From the NCBI RefSeq assembly GCF_003355475.1, contig NZ_CP031356.1:682001-746000 (forward strand): DNA of 64,000 nucleotides, read 5' to 3'. Positions 34,421 through 43,218 of this stretch are shown one piece after another; the stretch's first letter is position 1; each line of letters begins with the position of its first letter. The notes under the pieces were generated by a model. It saw only the letters and a program-made list of their open reading frames with translations, did no database searches and was not told where the DNA came from. Made by a program: the position numbers and the translations under genes. This DNA is from Brachybacterium saurashtrense (lineage in GTDB: Bacteria > Actinomycetota > Actinomycetes > Actinomycetales > Dermabacteraceae).

Positions 34421-35176
34421 TCAGTGCCGCAGCGCCTGTGACCAGACCTCGCTGTGCCGGGTGACGTGGTCGGCCACGGTGCGCCAGTGCGCACCGTGGC
34501 CGGAGGTGAACATCGACCCCCATGGCTCCCGGTTCTCCGCATGGGATCGGCGCAGAAGCTCATACATCGCCTCGGTGCGCTCGGTCATCGCCTTCGGGAG
34601 AGCCGCTCGCAGTGCGGCGTCCGCCCCGTAGCCGTCGACCAGTGCGGCCAGGCGAGGCGCGGCGGAACTCGGGTTCTCTGCGGCGTCGTTGAGGGTGAAG
34701 GACTGGGCGGAGTACGCGAGATCCCACAGCCGGGTGCTCGGAGCCGCGCCATCCCAGTCGATGAACACCCATCGCTCCCCGATCAGCAGGTTCCACGGCG
34801 TGAGGTCCCCATGGCAGATCAGATCCGTCTCTGAGCAGGGTGGCGGGATCAGCGGTTCCCAGCCCGGCTCGCGTGACGGGCTGAACCCTTCGCAGGCGTC
34901 GTGGATGGCACGAATCATCCGCCCGACCCGTGCCAGCTCGCCGAGCGTGAGCGTCGGCGCGTGCAGTGCAGGGGTCCCGGGGACGAACTCGAGGATCTGT
35001 CGTCCTTGCGCGTCCTGCCCGAGGGGTCGGGGAACGTCGATCCCCGCGGCGGCGACGGCTTCCATCAGCTCATGGGTCGCCGGAGTGGCCAGCTCCCAGG
35101 GCTTGCGCACTGTGGTGCCGATGCGCACCACGCCAGCGGTCGCGTTCCCGCCGTCCAGGGGTTCCTCGTGCTCCAT
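34421..35176 (-). CDS. Aminoglycoside phosphotransferase (APH)-family protein
   Basis: A 251-residue kinase-fold phosphotransferase. Seen: the catalytic loop ICHGDLTPWNLLIGE (Brenner-type HGDxxxxN) and the metal-binding WVFIDWDGAAPSTRLWDLAY; the N-terminal lobe has TVRKPWE with a plausible ATP lysine and FVPGTPALH. Such proteins phosphorylate antibiotics, choline, homoserine or other small molecules; resistance cannot be inferred. TACGGT at 35183-35188 lies 6 bases before ATG 35176, so the transcript is probably leaderless. It lies in a stretch of small unlinked genes. Confidence 0.85.
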   Translation of the reverse strand: MEHEEPLDGGNATAGVVRIGTTVRKPWELATPATHELMEAVAAAGIDVPRPLGQDAQGRQILEFVPGTPALHAPTLTLGELARVGRMIRAIHDACEGFSPSREPGWEPLIPPPCSETDLICHGDLTPWNLLIGERWVFIDWDGAAPSTRLWDLAYSAQSFTLNDAAENPSSAAPRLAALVDGYGADAALRAALPKAMTERTEAMYELLRRSHAENREPWGSMFTSGHGAHWRTVADHVTRHSEVWSQALRH

Positions 35177-35182
35177 CACGTC

Positions 35183-35188
35183 ACCGTA
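35183..35188 (-). promoter_or_regulatory. Probable leaderless -10 for the APH-family gene
   Basis: TACGGT on the minus strand, 6 bases before ATG 35176. Confidence 0.45.
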
Positions 35189-35240
35189 GCGTCGTCTCCC
35201 CGACCGGGGGACCGGCAACGCCCGCCAGAGGCAGGCAGGC

Positions 35241-35394
35241 GGAGTGTTGCGCACTCGCGGCGTTCGGTCCGATCCTCGCGGCCTGGGCGCTGAGCTGCGT
35301 GTGGATCCTCGGGCCCAGCGGATTCTTCTCCACCTCGTCCGCGCCCCTGCTCGTGCTCGTGAGCATGCGCGGCGGCAGGACCGTGGTCGCCTAG
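35241..35394 (+). pseudogene. Possible remnant of a small membrane-protein gene
   Basis: In one frame this stretch encodes CALAAFGPILAAWAL followed by a hydrophobic, protein-like segment ending SMRGGRTVVA and a TAG stop at 35392. No start codon precedes the protein-like part in frame, and upstream sequence in that frame is antisense to the phosphotransferase gene. It looks like the C-terminal end of a two-helix membrane protein left after a deletion or rearrangement. It could also be chance coding in GC-rich sequence. Confidence 0.25.
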
Positions 35395-35397
35395 GAT
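35392..35397 (+). promoter_or_regulatory. Probable -10 for the first methyltransferase gene
   Basis: TAGGAT lies 8 bases before ATG 35406; no ribosome-binding site is seen, so the mRNA is probably leaderless or nearly so. Confidence 0.45.
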
Positions 35398-35405
35398 CGT
35401 CGACC

Positions 35406-36137
35406 ATGACCGCACTGGAGGCCTACGCCCGCCACGCCGAAGAGTATGCCGAGCTGCTCGGTGCCCTCGATGCTATGGCCCCTGCGGATGTGCGACGGAT
35501 CGAGACCTGGGCAGGACAGGTGGCGGGGAGAGTTCTCGATCTCGGCTGCGGACCCGGCCACTGGACCGCTCACCTCGTAGAGCTCGGCCATCAGGCTGAG
35601 GGCTGGGATCCGGTGGACGAGTTCGTGGGGATCGCGCGGCACCGCCATCCCGGAGTGGTCTACCGCCGCGCCGCTCTCGCCGACCTCGACGGGCAACACG
35701 GCAGGTGGGGAGGGATTCTCGCCTGGTACTCGCTGATCCACCTCGAGCCCGCCGAGATGCCCCGCGCCCTCACCCAGCTGCGACAGGGGCTGCGCCCCTC
35801 CGGAACACTGCTGCTCGGCTTCTTCGATGGACCACGGCAGGAGTCCTTCGACCACGCCGTGGCCCCGGCGCAGCACTGGCCGGTCGCCCGATTGGTCGAG
35901 ATCGTCGAGGAGGCCGGGCTCGAGGTCGTCGACGTCGAGACGCGCCAGGATCCCGGTTCGCGGCCTCACGCCGCTCTGCAGGCGCGCCGGCCCGACGGGC
36001 TTGGTCTCGCCCCCTCACTAGGCTGGGGCGCATGGGACAGCGCACTCAGGACGGCAGCGCAGGGGATGCGGACTACGGGGCGATCGGCAGCACGTACTCC
36101 CGATACCGACGCGCCGATCCGCGACTCGCCGCAGTGA
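35406..36137 (+). CDS. SAM-dependent methyltransferase with a run-on C terminus
   Basis: A 243-residue class I methyltransferase. Seen: motif I in RVLDLGCGPGHWTAHLVELG, WDPVDEF for the acidic motif, LADLDGQHGRWGGILAWYSLIHL spanning motifs II-III (quoted in parts), and GTLLLGFFDGP. The protein-like part ends near residue 200 (HAALQARR), the usual end for such enzymes. The frame then continues about 45 residues of low-quality sequence, running 106 bases into the next methyltransferase gene. This suggests loss of the original stop codon. Substrate unknown. Confidence 0.8.
   Translation: MTALEAYARHAEEYAELLGALDAMAPADVRRIETWAGQVAGRVLDLGCGPGHWTAHLVELGHQAEGWDPVDEFVGIARHRHPGVVYRRAALADLDGQHGRWGGILAWYSLIHLEPAEMPRALTQLRQGLRPSGTLLLGFFDGPRQESFDHAVAPAQHWPVARLVEIVEEAGLEVVDVETRQDPGSRPHAALQARRPDGLGLAPSLGWGAWDSALRTAAQGMRTTGRSAARTPDTDAPIRDSPQ
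36019..36024 (+). promoter_or_regulatory. Probable leaderless -10 for the second methyltransferase gene
   Basis: TAGGCT lies 7 bases before ATG 36032, inside the run-on end of the preceding gene. No ribosome-binding site is visible. Confidence 0.5.
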
Positions 36138-36820
36138 TCGCCCAGGCGCTCGGCGACGCGCGCACCGTGCTGAACGTGGGCGCGGGCGCCGGCTCCTACG
36201 AGCCGACGGACCGCGAGGTCACCGCCGTCGAGCCCTCCGCCGCGATGCGCGCCCAGCGTCCCTCGCACCGGGCGCCCGCCGTCGACGCGACCGCCGAGCA
36301 GCTGCCCTTCGCCGACAACTCCTTCGACGCCGCCATGACCACCTTCAGCGTCCACCAGTGGCAGGACCAGGCCGCCGGCCTCGCCGAGCTGCGTCGCGTC
36401 ACCCGCGGTCCCGTCGTGGTGCTCACCTGCGACCCCCGCAGGGTCGAGGAGTTCTGGCTGCGGGAGTACGCCCCCGAGGTGCTCGCCGTCGAGGCCAGGC
36501 GGTATCCCGCGATGGACGCGCTCGCCGACGGGCTCGGCGGCCGGGTCTCGATCAGCACGGTGCTGATCCCGCAGGGCTGCACCGACGGGTTCACCGAGGC
36601 CTACTACGGCCGCCCCGAGCAGCTGCTCGACGTCGAGGCGCAGCAGGCCTGCTCGGCCTGGTCCCTGGTCGAGCCCGCCGTCCTCGACCGCTTCACCCGT
36701 GACCTCGCCGCGGACCTGCTCGACGGCACCTGGGATGCGCGCCACGGCGCCCTGCGCACCCTCCCCGCCTACGAGGGATCGCTCGTGATGCTCGTCGCCG
36801 AGCCCGGCACGGAGTCCTGA
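36032..36820 (+). CDS. SAM-dependent methyltransferase (Methyltransf_11 type)
   Basis: A 262-residue class I methyltransferase. Seen: YGAIGSTYSRYRRADPRLA at the N terminus, motif I as TVLNVGAGAGSYEP, the following VTAVEPSAAMRAQRP, the FADNSFDAAMTTFSVHQW motif II-III block and GPVVVLTCDPRR. The N-terminal pattern with TYSRYR resembles methyltransferases of the UbiE/small-molecule group. The start is supported by the TAGGCT hexamer. Substrate unknown. It is convergent with ilvD; a GC-rich inverted repeat lies between the stops. Confidence 0.87.
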   Translation: MGQRTQDGSAGDADYGAIGSTYSRYRRADPRLAAVIAQALGDARTVLNVGAGAGSYEPTDREVTAVEPSAAMRAQRPSHRAPAVDATAEQLPFADNSFDAAMTTFSVHQWQDQAAGLAELRRVTRGPVVVLTCDPRRVEEFWLREYAPEVLAVEARRYPAMDALADGLGGRVSISTVLIPQGCTDGFTEAYYGRPEQLLDVEAQQACSAWSLVEPAVLDRFTRDLAADLLDGTWDARHGALRTLPAYEGSLVMLVAEPGTES

Positions 36821-36821
36821 A

Positions 36822-36855
36822 CCGGGCCCTGAGCAGGGTCCTGAGCCGGGCCCGG
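36822..36855. terminator. Inverted repeat between convergent genes (possible terminator)
   Basis: CCGGGCCC at 36822-36829 pairs with GGGCCCGG at 36848-36855, an 8-bp stem with an 18-base loop, in the 40-base gap between the methyltransferase and ilvD stops. There is no T run. A factor-independent terminator serving both directions is plausible. Confidence 0.4.
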
Positions 36856-36860
36856 CCGGC

Positions 36861-38591
36861 TCAGTCGCCGAGGATCGCCCCGCGCGAGGCGGACTTCACG
36901 AGCTTCACGTACTTGCCCAGCACGCCCTTGGTGAACTTGGGCGGCAGCGGCTCCCAGCCCTCGCGGCGGGCGGCGAGCTCCGCCTCGTCGACCAGCAGCT
37001 CGAGCGCTCCCGTGCTCACGTCCAGGCGGATCCGGTCCCCGTCGCGCACGAACGCGATCGGTCCGCCGTCCACCGCCTCCGGGGCGATGTGCCCCACGCA
37101 CAGCCCCGTGGTGCCGCCGGAGAAGCGGCCGTCGGTCATCAGCAGCACGTCCTTGCCCAGGCCCGCGCCCTTGATCGCGCCGGTGATGGCGAGCATCTCC
37201 CGCATCCCGGGCCCGCCCTTGGGGCCCTCGTAGCGGATCACCACCACGTCACCGTGGGTGATGGTGCCGTCGTCCAGGGCGTCCAGCGCCTGCTGCTCCC
37301 GCTCGAACACCCGCGCGGTGCCCTCGAACACGTCCTGCTCGAAGCCGGCGGACTTCACCACCGCGCCCTCCGGGGCGAGCGAGCCGCGCAGGATGGTGAT
37401 CCCGCCGGTGGGGGCGATCGGCGCCGACGCCGGGCGCAGCACGGTCCCGTCGGCCGGGCGCGGCGCGAGCACCTCGAGGTTCTCGGCGATGGTGCGCCCG
37501 GTGACCGTCAGGCAGTCGCCGTCCAGCAGGCCCTCGTCCAGCAGGGTCTTCATCACCACCTGGATGCCGCCCACGTGGTCGACGTCGTTCATCACGTAGC
37601 GCCCGTAGGGCTTGAGGTCCGCGAGGTGGGGGACTGTCGCGCCGATGCGCGAGAAGTCCTCGAGGCTGAGATCGACGTCGGCCTCGTGCGCGATCGCCAG
37701 CAGGTGCAGCACGGCGTTGGTGGACCCGCCGAAGGCCTGCACCACCGCGATCGCGTTCTCGAAGGCGGCCTTGGTCATGATGTCGCGGGAGGTGTGCCCG
37801 CGACGCAGCATCCCCACCACCGCCTCCCCGGCTCGGCGGGCATCGGCGTCCCGCCGGCGATCGGCCGACGGCGGCGTGGCCGAGCCCGGGATGGACATGC
37901 CGATCGCCTCCGCGACCGTCGACATCGTGTTCGCCGTGTAGTACCCGCCGCAGGCACCCTCGCCCGGGCAGATGGAGCGCTCGATGCGGCCCACGTCCTC
38001 CCGGCTCATCAGCCCGCGGGCGCAGGCGCCCACGGCCTCGAAGCCGTCGATGATCGTCACCTCCTTCTCCTCCCCGGAGGTGAGCGAGACGCGGCCGGGC
38101 ATGATGGTGCCTGCGTAGACGAACACGCTGGCGAGGTCCAGCCGCGCGGCGGCCATCAGCATGCCGGGCAGGGACTTGTCGCAGCCGGCCAGCAGCACCG
38201 AGCCGTCCAGCCGCTCGGCGCTCATCACCGTCTCCACGCTGTCGGCGATGAGATCGCGGGAGACCAGCGAGTAATGCATGCCGTCGTGCCCCATCGAGAT
38301 GCCGTCGGAGACGGAGATGGTGCCGAACTGCAGGGGATACCCGCCGCCGGAGTGCACGCCCTCCTTCGCCGCCTGCGCCAGGCGGTCCAGGGACAGGTTG
38401 CACGGCGTGATCTCGTTCCACGAGCTGGCGATGCCGATCTGGGGTTTGGCCCAGTCGGCGTCGCCCATCCCCACCGCGCGCAGCATGCCGCGCGAGACCG
38501 TGGCATGCAGCCCGTCGGTGACCTGGCGGCTGCGGGGCTTGATGTCCGGGCCGGAGCCGGGACCGGGGGCGGAGGCGTCGTCGGCGTTCAT
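36861..38591 (-). CDS. ilvD: Dihydroxy-acid dehydratase
   Basis: Iron-sulfur enzyme of valine, leucine and isoleucine synthesis that dehydrates dihydroxy acids to 2-keto acids; 576 residues, the normal length for the short (IlvD/Edd) actinobacterial type. Seen: cluster-ligating cysteines in [22 protein letters not shown] and [20 protein letters not shown], plus [14 protein letters not shown] and the C-terminal [19 protein letters not shown]. Cytoplasmic. It is transcribed alone, 56 bases downstream of prpC on the same strand; the rest of the ilv pathway is not in the window. Confidence 0.97.
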   Translation of the reverse strand: MNADDASAPGPGSGPDIKPRSRQVTDGLHATVSRGMLRAVGMGDADWAKPQIGIASSWNEITPCNLSLDRLAQAAKEGVHSGGGYPLQFGTISVSDGISMGHDGMHYSLVSRDLIADSVETVMSAERLDGSVLLAGCDKSLPGMLMAAARLDLASVFVYAGTIMPGRVSLTSGEEKEVTIIDGFEAVGACARGLMSREDVGRIERSICPGEGACGGYYTANTMSTVAEAIGMSIPGSATPPSADRRRDADARRAGEAVVGMLRRGHTSRDIMTKAAFENAIAVVQAFGGSTNAVLHLLAIAHEADVDLSLEDFSRIGATVPHLADLKPYGRYVMNDVDHVGGIQVVMKTLLDEGLLDGDCLTVTGRTIAENLEVLAPRPADGTVLRPASAPIAPTGGITILRGSLAPEGAVVKSAGFEQDVFEGTARVFEREQQALDALDDGTITHGDVVVIRYEGPKGGPGMREMLAITGAIKGAGLGKDVLLMTDGRFSGGTTGLCVGHIAPEAVDGGPIAFVRDGDRIRLDVSTGALELLVDEAELAARREGWEPLPPKFTKGVLGKYVKLVKSASRGAILGD

Positions 38592-38646
38592 GGCCCGACC
38601 CTATGCCCGGGCCGCGCGGCGGGGAAGGGCGGGGCACTCGGCGCAC

Positions 38647-39816
38647 TCAGGCGCCCGGCACGTGCCGCTCCTCGGGGCCGACGTACTCCGACAGCGGCCG
38701 GATCAGCGCGTTCTCGGCGCGCTGCTCCATCACGTGCGCGGTCCAGCCCGTCACCCGGGCGGCGATGAACAGCGGCGTGAACATCTCGGTGTCGAAGCCC
38801 ATCAGGTGATAGGTGGGGCCGGCGGGGTAGTCGAGGTTGGGCTTGATGCCCTTGGCCTCGTCCATCGCCTGCTCGAGCCCGTTGTACAGGCCCAGGATCT
38901 CCGGGCGCTCGAAGTGGGCGATCATCGCGTCCATCGCCTGCTTCATGGTGGGCACGCGGGAGTCGCCGTGCTTGTACACCCGGTGCCCGAAGCCCATCAC
39001 CTTCTTCTTCTGCGCCAGCGCGTCCTCCATCCACGCCTTCGCCCGCTGCTTGGCCTCCGCCTCCGACTCCTCGGGGCGGATGCCGAGCTCGTCGAAGGTG
39101 TGCATGACCGCCTCGTTCGCCCCGCCGTGCAGCGGGCCCTTCAGCGCGCCGATCGCCCCGGCCACCGCGGAGTGCAGGTCCGAGAGGGTGGAGGTGATCA
39201 CCCGGGCGGTGAAGGTGGAGGCGTTGAAGGAGTGCTCGGCGTACAGCACCATCGAGATGCGGAAGGCGTCCACCACCGCCGCAGGCGCCTCCTCGCCGAA
39301 GGTCATCCACAGCAGGTTCTGGGAGTAGTCGAGGTCCTCGCGCGGCGCGATCGGCTCCGTGGGCCCGCCGTGACGGCGCCGCCGCTGCTCGTAGGCGATC
39401 ACCGCGGGGAGCTGCGCGAACAGGGTGCGCGCCTTCTCGAGCTCCGCCTCGGGGGAGGAGTCCGCGGCGGAGGGGTCCAGGGCGCCGAGGACGGAGACCG
39501 CCGTGCGCACCGAGTCCATCGGATGGCAGGTGACCGGCAGGGAGTCGATCGCGGCGCGCACCTGCGGGGCGAGCGTGCGGTGGGAGCGCTCGTGGGCGGT
39601 GGCCTCGGCGAGCTGGTCCGGATCGGGCAGCTCCCCGGTCCACAGCAGGTGTGCGACCGCCTCGAGGGGCTGGGTCGCGGCGAGCTCCGGGACGGGGTAG
39701 CCGCGGTAGAGCAGGGAGTTCGTCTCCGGGTTCACCTTGGAGATCGCGGTGGTGTCCGCCACCACCCCGTTCAGGCCCTTGCGGATGGCGGTGCTGTCGG
39801 CGCTGTCAGCGTTCAT
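38647..39816 (-). CDS. prpC: 2-methylcitrate synthase / citrate synthase
   Basis: Condenses propionyl-CoA (and acetyl-CoA) with oxaloacetate in the methylcitrate cycle; 389 residues, type II citrate synthase fold. Seen: IRKGLNGVVADTTAISKVNP (N-terminal signature of PrpC/CS proteins), catalytic His regions AEHSFNASTF and GPLHGGANEAVM, and MGFGHRVYKHGDSR followed by PNLDYPAGPTYHLMG with the catalytic Asp. AAGGAG precedes ATG 39816, which lies 3 bases after the prpB stop. It is the last gene of the gntR-prpD-prpB-prpC operon. Role in propionate rather than the TCA cycle follows from the neighbours. Confidence 0.94.
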   Translation of the reverse strand: MNADSADSTAIRKGLNGVVADTTAISKVNPETNSLLYRGYPVPELAATQPLEAVAHLLWTGELPDPDQLAEATAHERSHRTLAPQVRAAIDSLPVTCHPMDSVRTAVSVLGALDPSAADSSPEAELEKARTLFAQLPAVIAYEQRRRRHGGPTEPIAPREDLDYSQNLLWMTFGEEAPAAVVDAFRISMVLYAEHSFNASTFTARVITSTLSDLHSAVAGAIGALKGPLHGGANEAVMHTFDELGIRPEESEAEAKQRAKAWMEDALAQKKKVMGFGHRVYKHGDSRVPTMKQAMDAMIAHFERPEILGLYNGLEQAMDEAKGIKPNLDYPAGPTYHLMGFDTEMFTPLFIAARVTGWTAHVMEQRAENALIRPLSEYVGPEERHVPGA

Positions 39817-39819
39817 CTC

Positions 39820-40788
39820 TCACTCCTTCGAGGAGGGCGGTGTGCGGTCGGATCGGCGGGCGGCGGGGTCTTGCGCGGCCGGGTCGTGGGCGGCGGGGAC
39901 CTCGAAATCGAAGACCGAGCCGTCGAAGCGGGTGTAGGACTCATACTCCACCAGTTCGTACAGACGCGCACGGGTGAGCATCTCGGGAACCCGGGCCTCC
40001 TGCGTGCCCTCGTCGCGGATCGTCTCCAGCACCCGCTCGGCCGCGCCCATCGCGGCCCGCAGCAGGGTGACGGGGTAGATCACCATCGCCACCCCGGCCT
40101 CCGCCAGCTGCTCGCGCGTGTACAGGGCGGACTTCCCGAACTCGGTCATGTTCGCCAGCACCGGCACGTCCAGCGCCGTGCACACCTGCTCGAACTCGCC
40201 CAGGTCCGCGAGGGCCTCGGGGAAGATCGCCTCCGCGCCCGCGTCCACCAGCGCCTTCATGCGGTCGATCGCGGCGGGCAGGCCCTCGGTCGCGCGCAGG
40301 TCGGTGCGGGCCATGACGAGGAAGCCCGGATCTCGCCGGCCCTCGGTCGCGGCGCGGATCCGCTTCGTCGCGGTCTCGAGGTCCACCATCGTCTTGCCGT
40401 CGAGGTGCCCGCAGCGCTTGGGGTTGACCTGGTCCTCGATGTGGCAGCCGGCCAGGCCCGCGTCCTCGAGCTCCTGGATCGTGCGGGCGATGTTCATGGG
40501 CTCGCCGAAGCCGGTGTCCGCGTCGATCAGGCAGGGCAGGTCGGTGGCGCGGGCGATCTGCGCGCCGCGCGCGGCGACCTCGCTGAGGGTGGTGAGGCCG
40601 ATGTCCGGCAGGCCCAGCTCGTTCGCGATCACGGCCCCGGAGACGTACACGCCGGGGAAGCCCTTCTCCTGGATCAGCGCCGCCGAGAGCGGCGTGAACG
40701 CCCCGGGGAACGGCTGTGCCGCCCCCGGGGTGAGCAGGGCGCGCAGGTCCTGGCGCTTCTGGGCGGGGGTGCGGGTGGACGAGAGCAT
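39820..40788 (-). CDS. prpB: Methylisocitrate lyase
   Basis: Cleaves 2-methylisocitrate to pyruvate and succinate, the last step of the methylcitrate cycle; 322 residues. Seen: PFPGAFTPLSAALIQEKGF, the metal and catalytic region DADTGFGEPMNIARTI, the active-site Cys loop NPKRCGHLDGK (KKCGH motif form KRCGH) and VMARTDLRA. The C terminus continues about 25 residues in a Pro/Ala/Asp-rich tail not needed for catalysis. ATG 40788 overlaps the prpD stop in TGATG. Cytoplasmic, co-transcribed with prpD and prpC. Confidence 0.95.
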   Translation of the reverse strand: MLSSTRTPAQKRQDLRALLTPGAAQPFPGAFTPLSAALIQEKGFPGVYVSGAVIANELGLPDIGLTTLSEVAARGAQIARATDLPCLIDADTGFGEPMNIARTIQELEDAGLAGCHIEDQVNPKRCGHLDGKTMVDLETATKRIRAATEGRRDPGFLVMARTDLRATEGLPAAIDRMKALVDAGAEAIFPEALADLGEFEQVCTALDVPVLANMTEFGKSALYTREQLAEAGVAMVIYPVTLLRAAMGAAERVLETIRDEGTQEARVPEMLTRARLYELVEYESYTRFDGSVFDFEVPAAHDPAAQDPAARRSDRTPPSSKE

Positions 40789-42305
40789 CAGAACAGTCCC
40801 TTCGGGGCGGCCGACGGGTCGATCACTCCGGCGGCGGCGCACACGTTCAGCCGGCCCAGCTCCCCGGCGGGCAGCTCGGGCAGATGCGCCGCGGCCTCCA
40901 GGAAGCGGTCGATCTCGGCGGGCTCGACGATCCCGTCGGCGAGGGAGCGGAACTTGTGCACGTACTGCTCGCGGGCGAAGGGGCGGGCCCCCTGCGGGTG
41001 CGCGTCCGCCACGGCGATGCTGTCCTCGATGACGGTGCCGTCGGTGAGGGTGATGACGATGTCCCCGCCGAACGCCTTCTCGGACAGGTCCAGGGAGTGG
41101 TAGCGGCGGGTCCACTCCGGATCCTCCTCGGTGGTGACCTTCTGCCACAGCGCGACGGTGTCCGGCCGGCCGGCCCGTTCGGGGGTGTAGGAGTCCACGT
41201 GGTGCCAGGCGCCGTCCTGCAGCGCGACGGTGACGATGTACGGGATCGAGTGGTCGAGGGTCTCCCGCGACGCGGTGGGATCGTACTTCTGCGGATCGTT
41301 GGCACCGGAGCCGATCACGTAGTGGGTGTGATGGGAGGTGCGGAGCCGGATCGAGGAGACGTTGCGGGGATCCGCCGCCTCCGGGTGCTCGACGTGCAGC
41401 TTCCGGGCCAGGTCGATCCAGGCCTGCGCCTGGTACTCCGCAGAGTGCTCCTTGGTGTAGGTGTCCAGGATGGCGCGCTTGGCCTCGCCGGCCTCCGGCA
41501 GCGGCACCGTGTAGCGGACTTCGGGGCCGCCCAGCATCCAGGCGATCACGCCGTCCTCGCCCTCGTAGATCGGGACCGGGGAGGTCTGCCCGCGCATCGC
41601 GCGGTCCGCCGCCTCGACGGCCATCTTCCCGGCGAAGGCGGGGGCGTGGGCCTTCCAGGTGGAGATCTCGCCCTTGCGGGACTGGCGGGTGGCGGTGGTG
41701 GTGTGCAGCGCCTGGCCGATGGCCTGGAACACCGTCTCCGTGTCCAGCCCCAGCAGGGTGCCGATCCCGGCCGCGGCCGAGGGGCCGAGGTGCGCGACGT
41801 GGTCGATCTTGTGCTGATGCAGGCAGATCGCGCGTACCAGGTCCACCTGCAGCTCGTAGCCGGTGGCGATGCCGCGCAGCAGGTCGTGGCCGGAGCGGCC
41901 GGTGTGCTCGGCGACGGCGAGGAGGGGCGGGATGTTGTCGCCGGGGTGGGAGTACTCGGCGGCGAGGAAGGTGTCGTGGTAGTCGAGCTCGCGCACGGCG
42001 ACGCCGTTGGCCCAGGCCGCCCACTCCGGCGAGGTGCGGTGTGCGGTGCCGGTGACGGAGGCACCGGTGCCGCCGGTGGAGACCGGGTGGCTGAGGGCCT
42101 GCGCGCGGGCGGCGACGATCGGGGCGCGGCCCAGGGACGCGACCGCCACGGCGGCGTTGTCGATGACGCGATTGATGATCATGTCGCGGGTCTCGGCGTC
42201 GACCTCGACGGGGTCCACAGCGACCTCGGCCATCTTCCAGGCCAGCTGCTCTTCCCGGGGCAGGTTCTCGTCGGAGCGGTGGACGCGGACGCTGTGGTCT
42301 CTCAT
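40788..42305 (-). CDS. prpD: 2-methylcitrate dehydratase (MmgE/PrpD family)
   Basis: Dehydrates 2-methylcitrate in propionate breakdown; 505 residues, a usual length for PrpD. Seen: [25 protein letters not shown] (in two parts: the conserved [16 protein letters not shown] of the family), [30 protein letters not shown], and [20 protein letters not shown]. The C-terminal half keeps [23 protein letters not shown] 42305 overlaps the regulator's stop in ATGA. In the operon gntR-prpD-prpB-prpC it supplies the substrate for the aconitase step, for which no gene lies here. Confidence 0.95.
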   Translation of the reverse strand: MRDHSVRVHRSDENLPREEQLAWKMAEVAVDPVEVDAETRDMIINRVIDNAAVAVASLGRAPIVAARAQALSHPVSTGGTGASVTGTAHRTSPEWAAWANGVAVRELDYHDTFLAAEYSHPGDNIPPLLAVAEHTGRSGHDLLRGIATGYELQVDLVRAICLHQHKIDHVAHLGPSAAAGIGTLLGLDTETVFQAIGQALHTTTATRQSRKGEISTWKAHAPAFAGKMAVEAADRAMRGQTSPVPIYEGEDGVIAWMLGGPEVRYTVPLPEAGEAKRAILDTYTKEHSAEYQAQAWIDLARKLHVEHPEAADPRNVSSIRLRTSHHTHYVIGSGANDPQKYDPTASRETLDHSIPYIVTVALQDGAWHHVDSYTPERAGRPDTVALWQKVTTEEDPEWTRRYHSLDLSEKAFGGDIVITLTDGTVIEDSIAVADAHPQGARPFAREQYVHKFRSLADGIVEPAEIDRFLEAAAHLPELPAGELGRLNVCAAAGVIDPSAAPKGLF

Positions 42306-43108
42306 GAAGGCTCTCCTGGGGTGGGGGCGGCGGTGGGGTGTGTATTGACGGGGCCGGTGCTGGCGGGCTCGGTGGCGTCGGGATCGGCGGGGTCGGCGGG
42401 GTCGGCAGCGAGGTCGGAGGCTGGATCGGGGCGGGGGTCGCAGAGGGCGGGCTCCCGGTCCGTGCCGCGCATGTGGGCGAGGGCCCGGTGGAGATGGACC
42501 GTGGTGGTGGCCGCGGCGAGCTCCGGATCACCGGCGGAGATGGCGCGGGCGATCTCCTCGTGCTCCCGGGCGGAGGCGGCCAGACGGTCCGGGGAGTTCC
42601 GGGCCAGGCGGCGCAGGCGGCCCAGGTGCAGGCGCAGACCGCGCAGCGAGTCGGCGAGGTACGGGTTGCCGCAGGCGGCGTCCAGGGCGTCGTCGAGCTG
42701 TGCGGTCAGGGCGTAGTAGTCGGTGGGATCGGCGCCAGCGGCGAGCGCCGTGCCGGCCCGCGCGAAGCGGTCGGCGAGAGCGGTGAACCCTCGGCGCAGC
42801 CCGTCGCCGTGGGACGCGTGGTGGGCGTGCTCCGCGGCGCGGCGCGCGGCGAGGGTCTCGAGGGCGATGCGGAGGTCGAAGAGACGCGGCGCCTCCTCGA
42901 GGGAGACGGCGGTGACGAGGAGACCTCGCCCGCGGGACGGTGCGGCGAGGCCGTCCGAGACCAGCCGCGAGAGCGCTTCGCGCAGCGGCGTGCGCGAGAG
43001 ACCCAGGCGTGCGGACTGCTCGACCTCGCCCAGCACGGTGCCGGGCGCGAGCAGGCCGTCGACGATCTCCTCGCGGAGCGTCGCGTAGGCACGGTCACTG
43101 GCACGCAT
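42302..43108 (-). CDS. GntR-family regulator of the prp operon (FCD-type)
   Basis: A 268-residue transcription regulator, first gene of the propionate operon. Seen: an N-terminal winged helix with [19 protein letters not shown] and [20 protein letters not shown] (FadR/FCD subfamily), then a helical ligand domain with the metal-binding pattern ending [10 protein letters not shown] 45-residue Asp/Pro/Ala-rich tail follows and is unusual. The start is supported by TACACT 7 bases upstream. Two TGTATACA palindromes lie upstream, one over that hexamer, so autoregulation with 2-methylcitrate or propionyl-CoA as the ligand is plausible but inferred. Confidence 0.88.
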   Translation of the reverse strand: MRASDRAYATLREEIVDGLLAPGTVLGEVEQSARLGLSRTPLREALSRLVSDGLAAPSRGRGLLVTAVSLEEAPRLFDLRIALETLAARRAAEHAHHASHGDGLRRGFTALADRFARAGTALAAGADPTDYYALTAQLDDALDAACGNPYLADSLRGLRLHLGRLRRLARNSPDRLAASAREHEEIARAISAGDPELAAATTTVHLHRALAHMRGTDREPALCDPRPDPASDLAADPADPADPDATEPASTGPVNTHPTAAPTPGEPS

Positions 43109-43115
43109 GAGAGCG

Positions 43116-43125
43116 AGTGTATACA
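43116..43125 (-). promoter_or_regulatory. prp operon -10 overlapped by a TGTATACA operator
   Basis: On the minus strand TACACT (43121-43116) lies 7 bases before ATG 43108, a leaderless promoter. The perfect 8-bp palindrome TGTATACA at 43118-43125 overlaps it, so a bound GntR dimer should block RNA polymerase. Confidence 0.6.
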
Positions 43126-43179
43126 GAGGGGTGTGGAGATCGCAGCCTCGGGGCTCAACTCCAGGACAATGGTCGCGAC

Positions 43180-43187
43180 TGTATACA
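43180..43187. promoter_or_regulatory. Second TGTATACA operator copy
   Basis: The same palindrome TGTATACA as at 43118-43125, 62 bases away (about six helical turns), in the gap upstream of the gntR-prp operon. The spacing would let two bound GntR dimers lie on one face of the DNA. Confidence 0.55.
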
Positions 43188-43218
43188 TCGCCAGTGCGGC
43201 CTGAGGGCGGCGCGGAGC

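Noticed and set aside
34421-35176. Antibiotic resistance gene
   Set aside because: APH-family proteins include many metabolic kinases; nothing in the sequence identifies an antibiotic substrate.
25552-36820. Defence island or prophage remnant
   Set aside because: Although 34-36.8 kb is a patchwork, I see no integrase, phage structural, restriction, or known defence genes.
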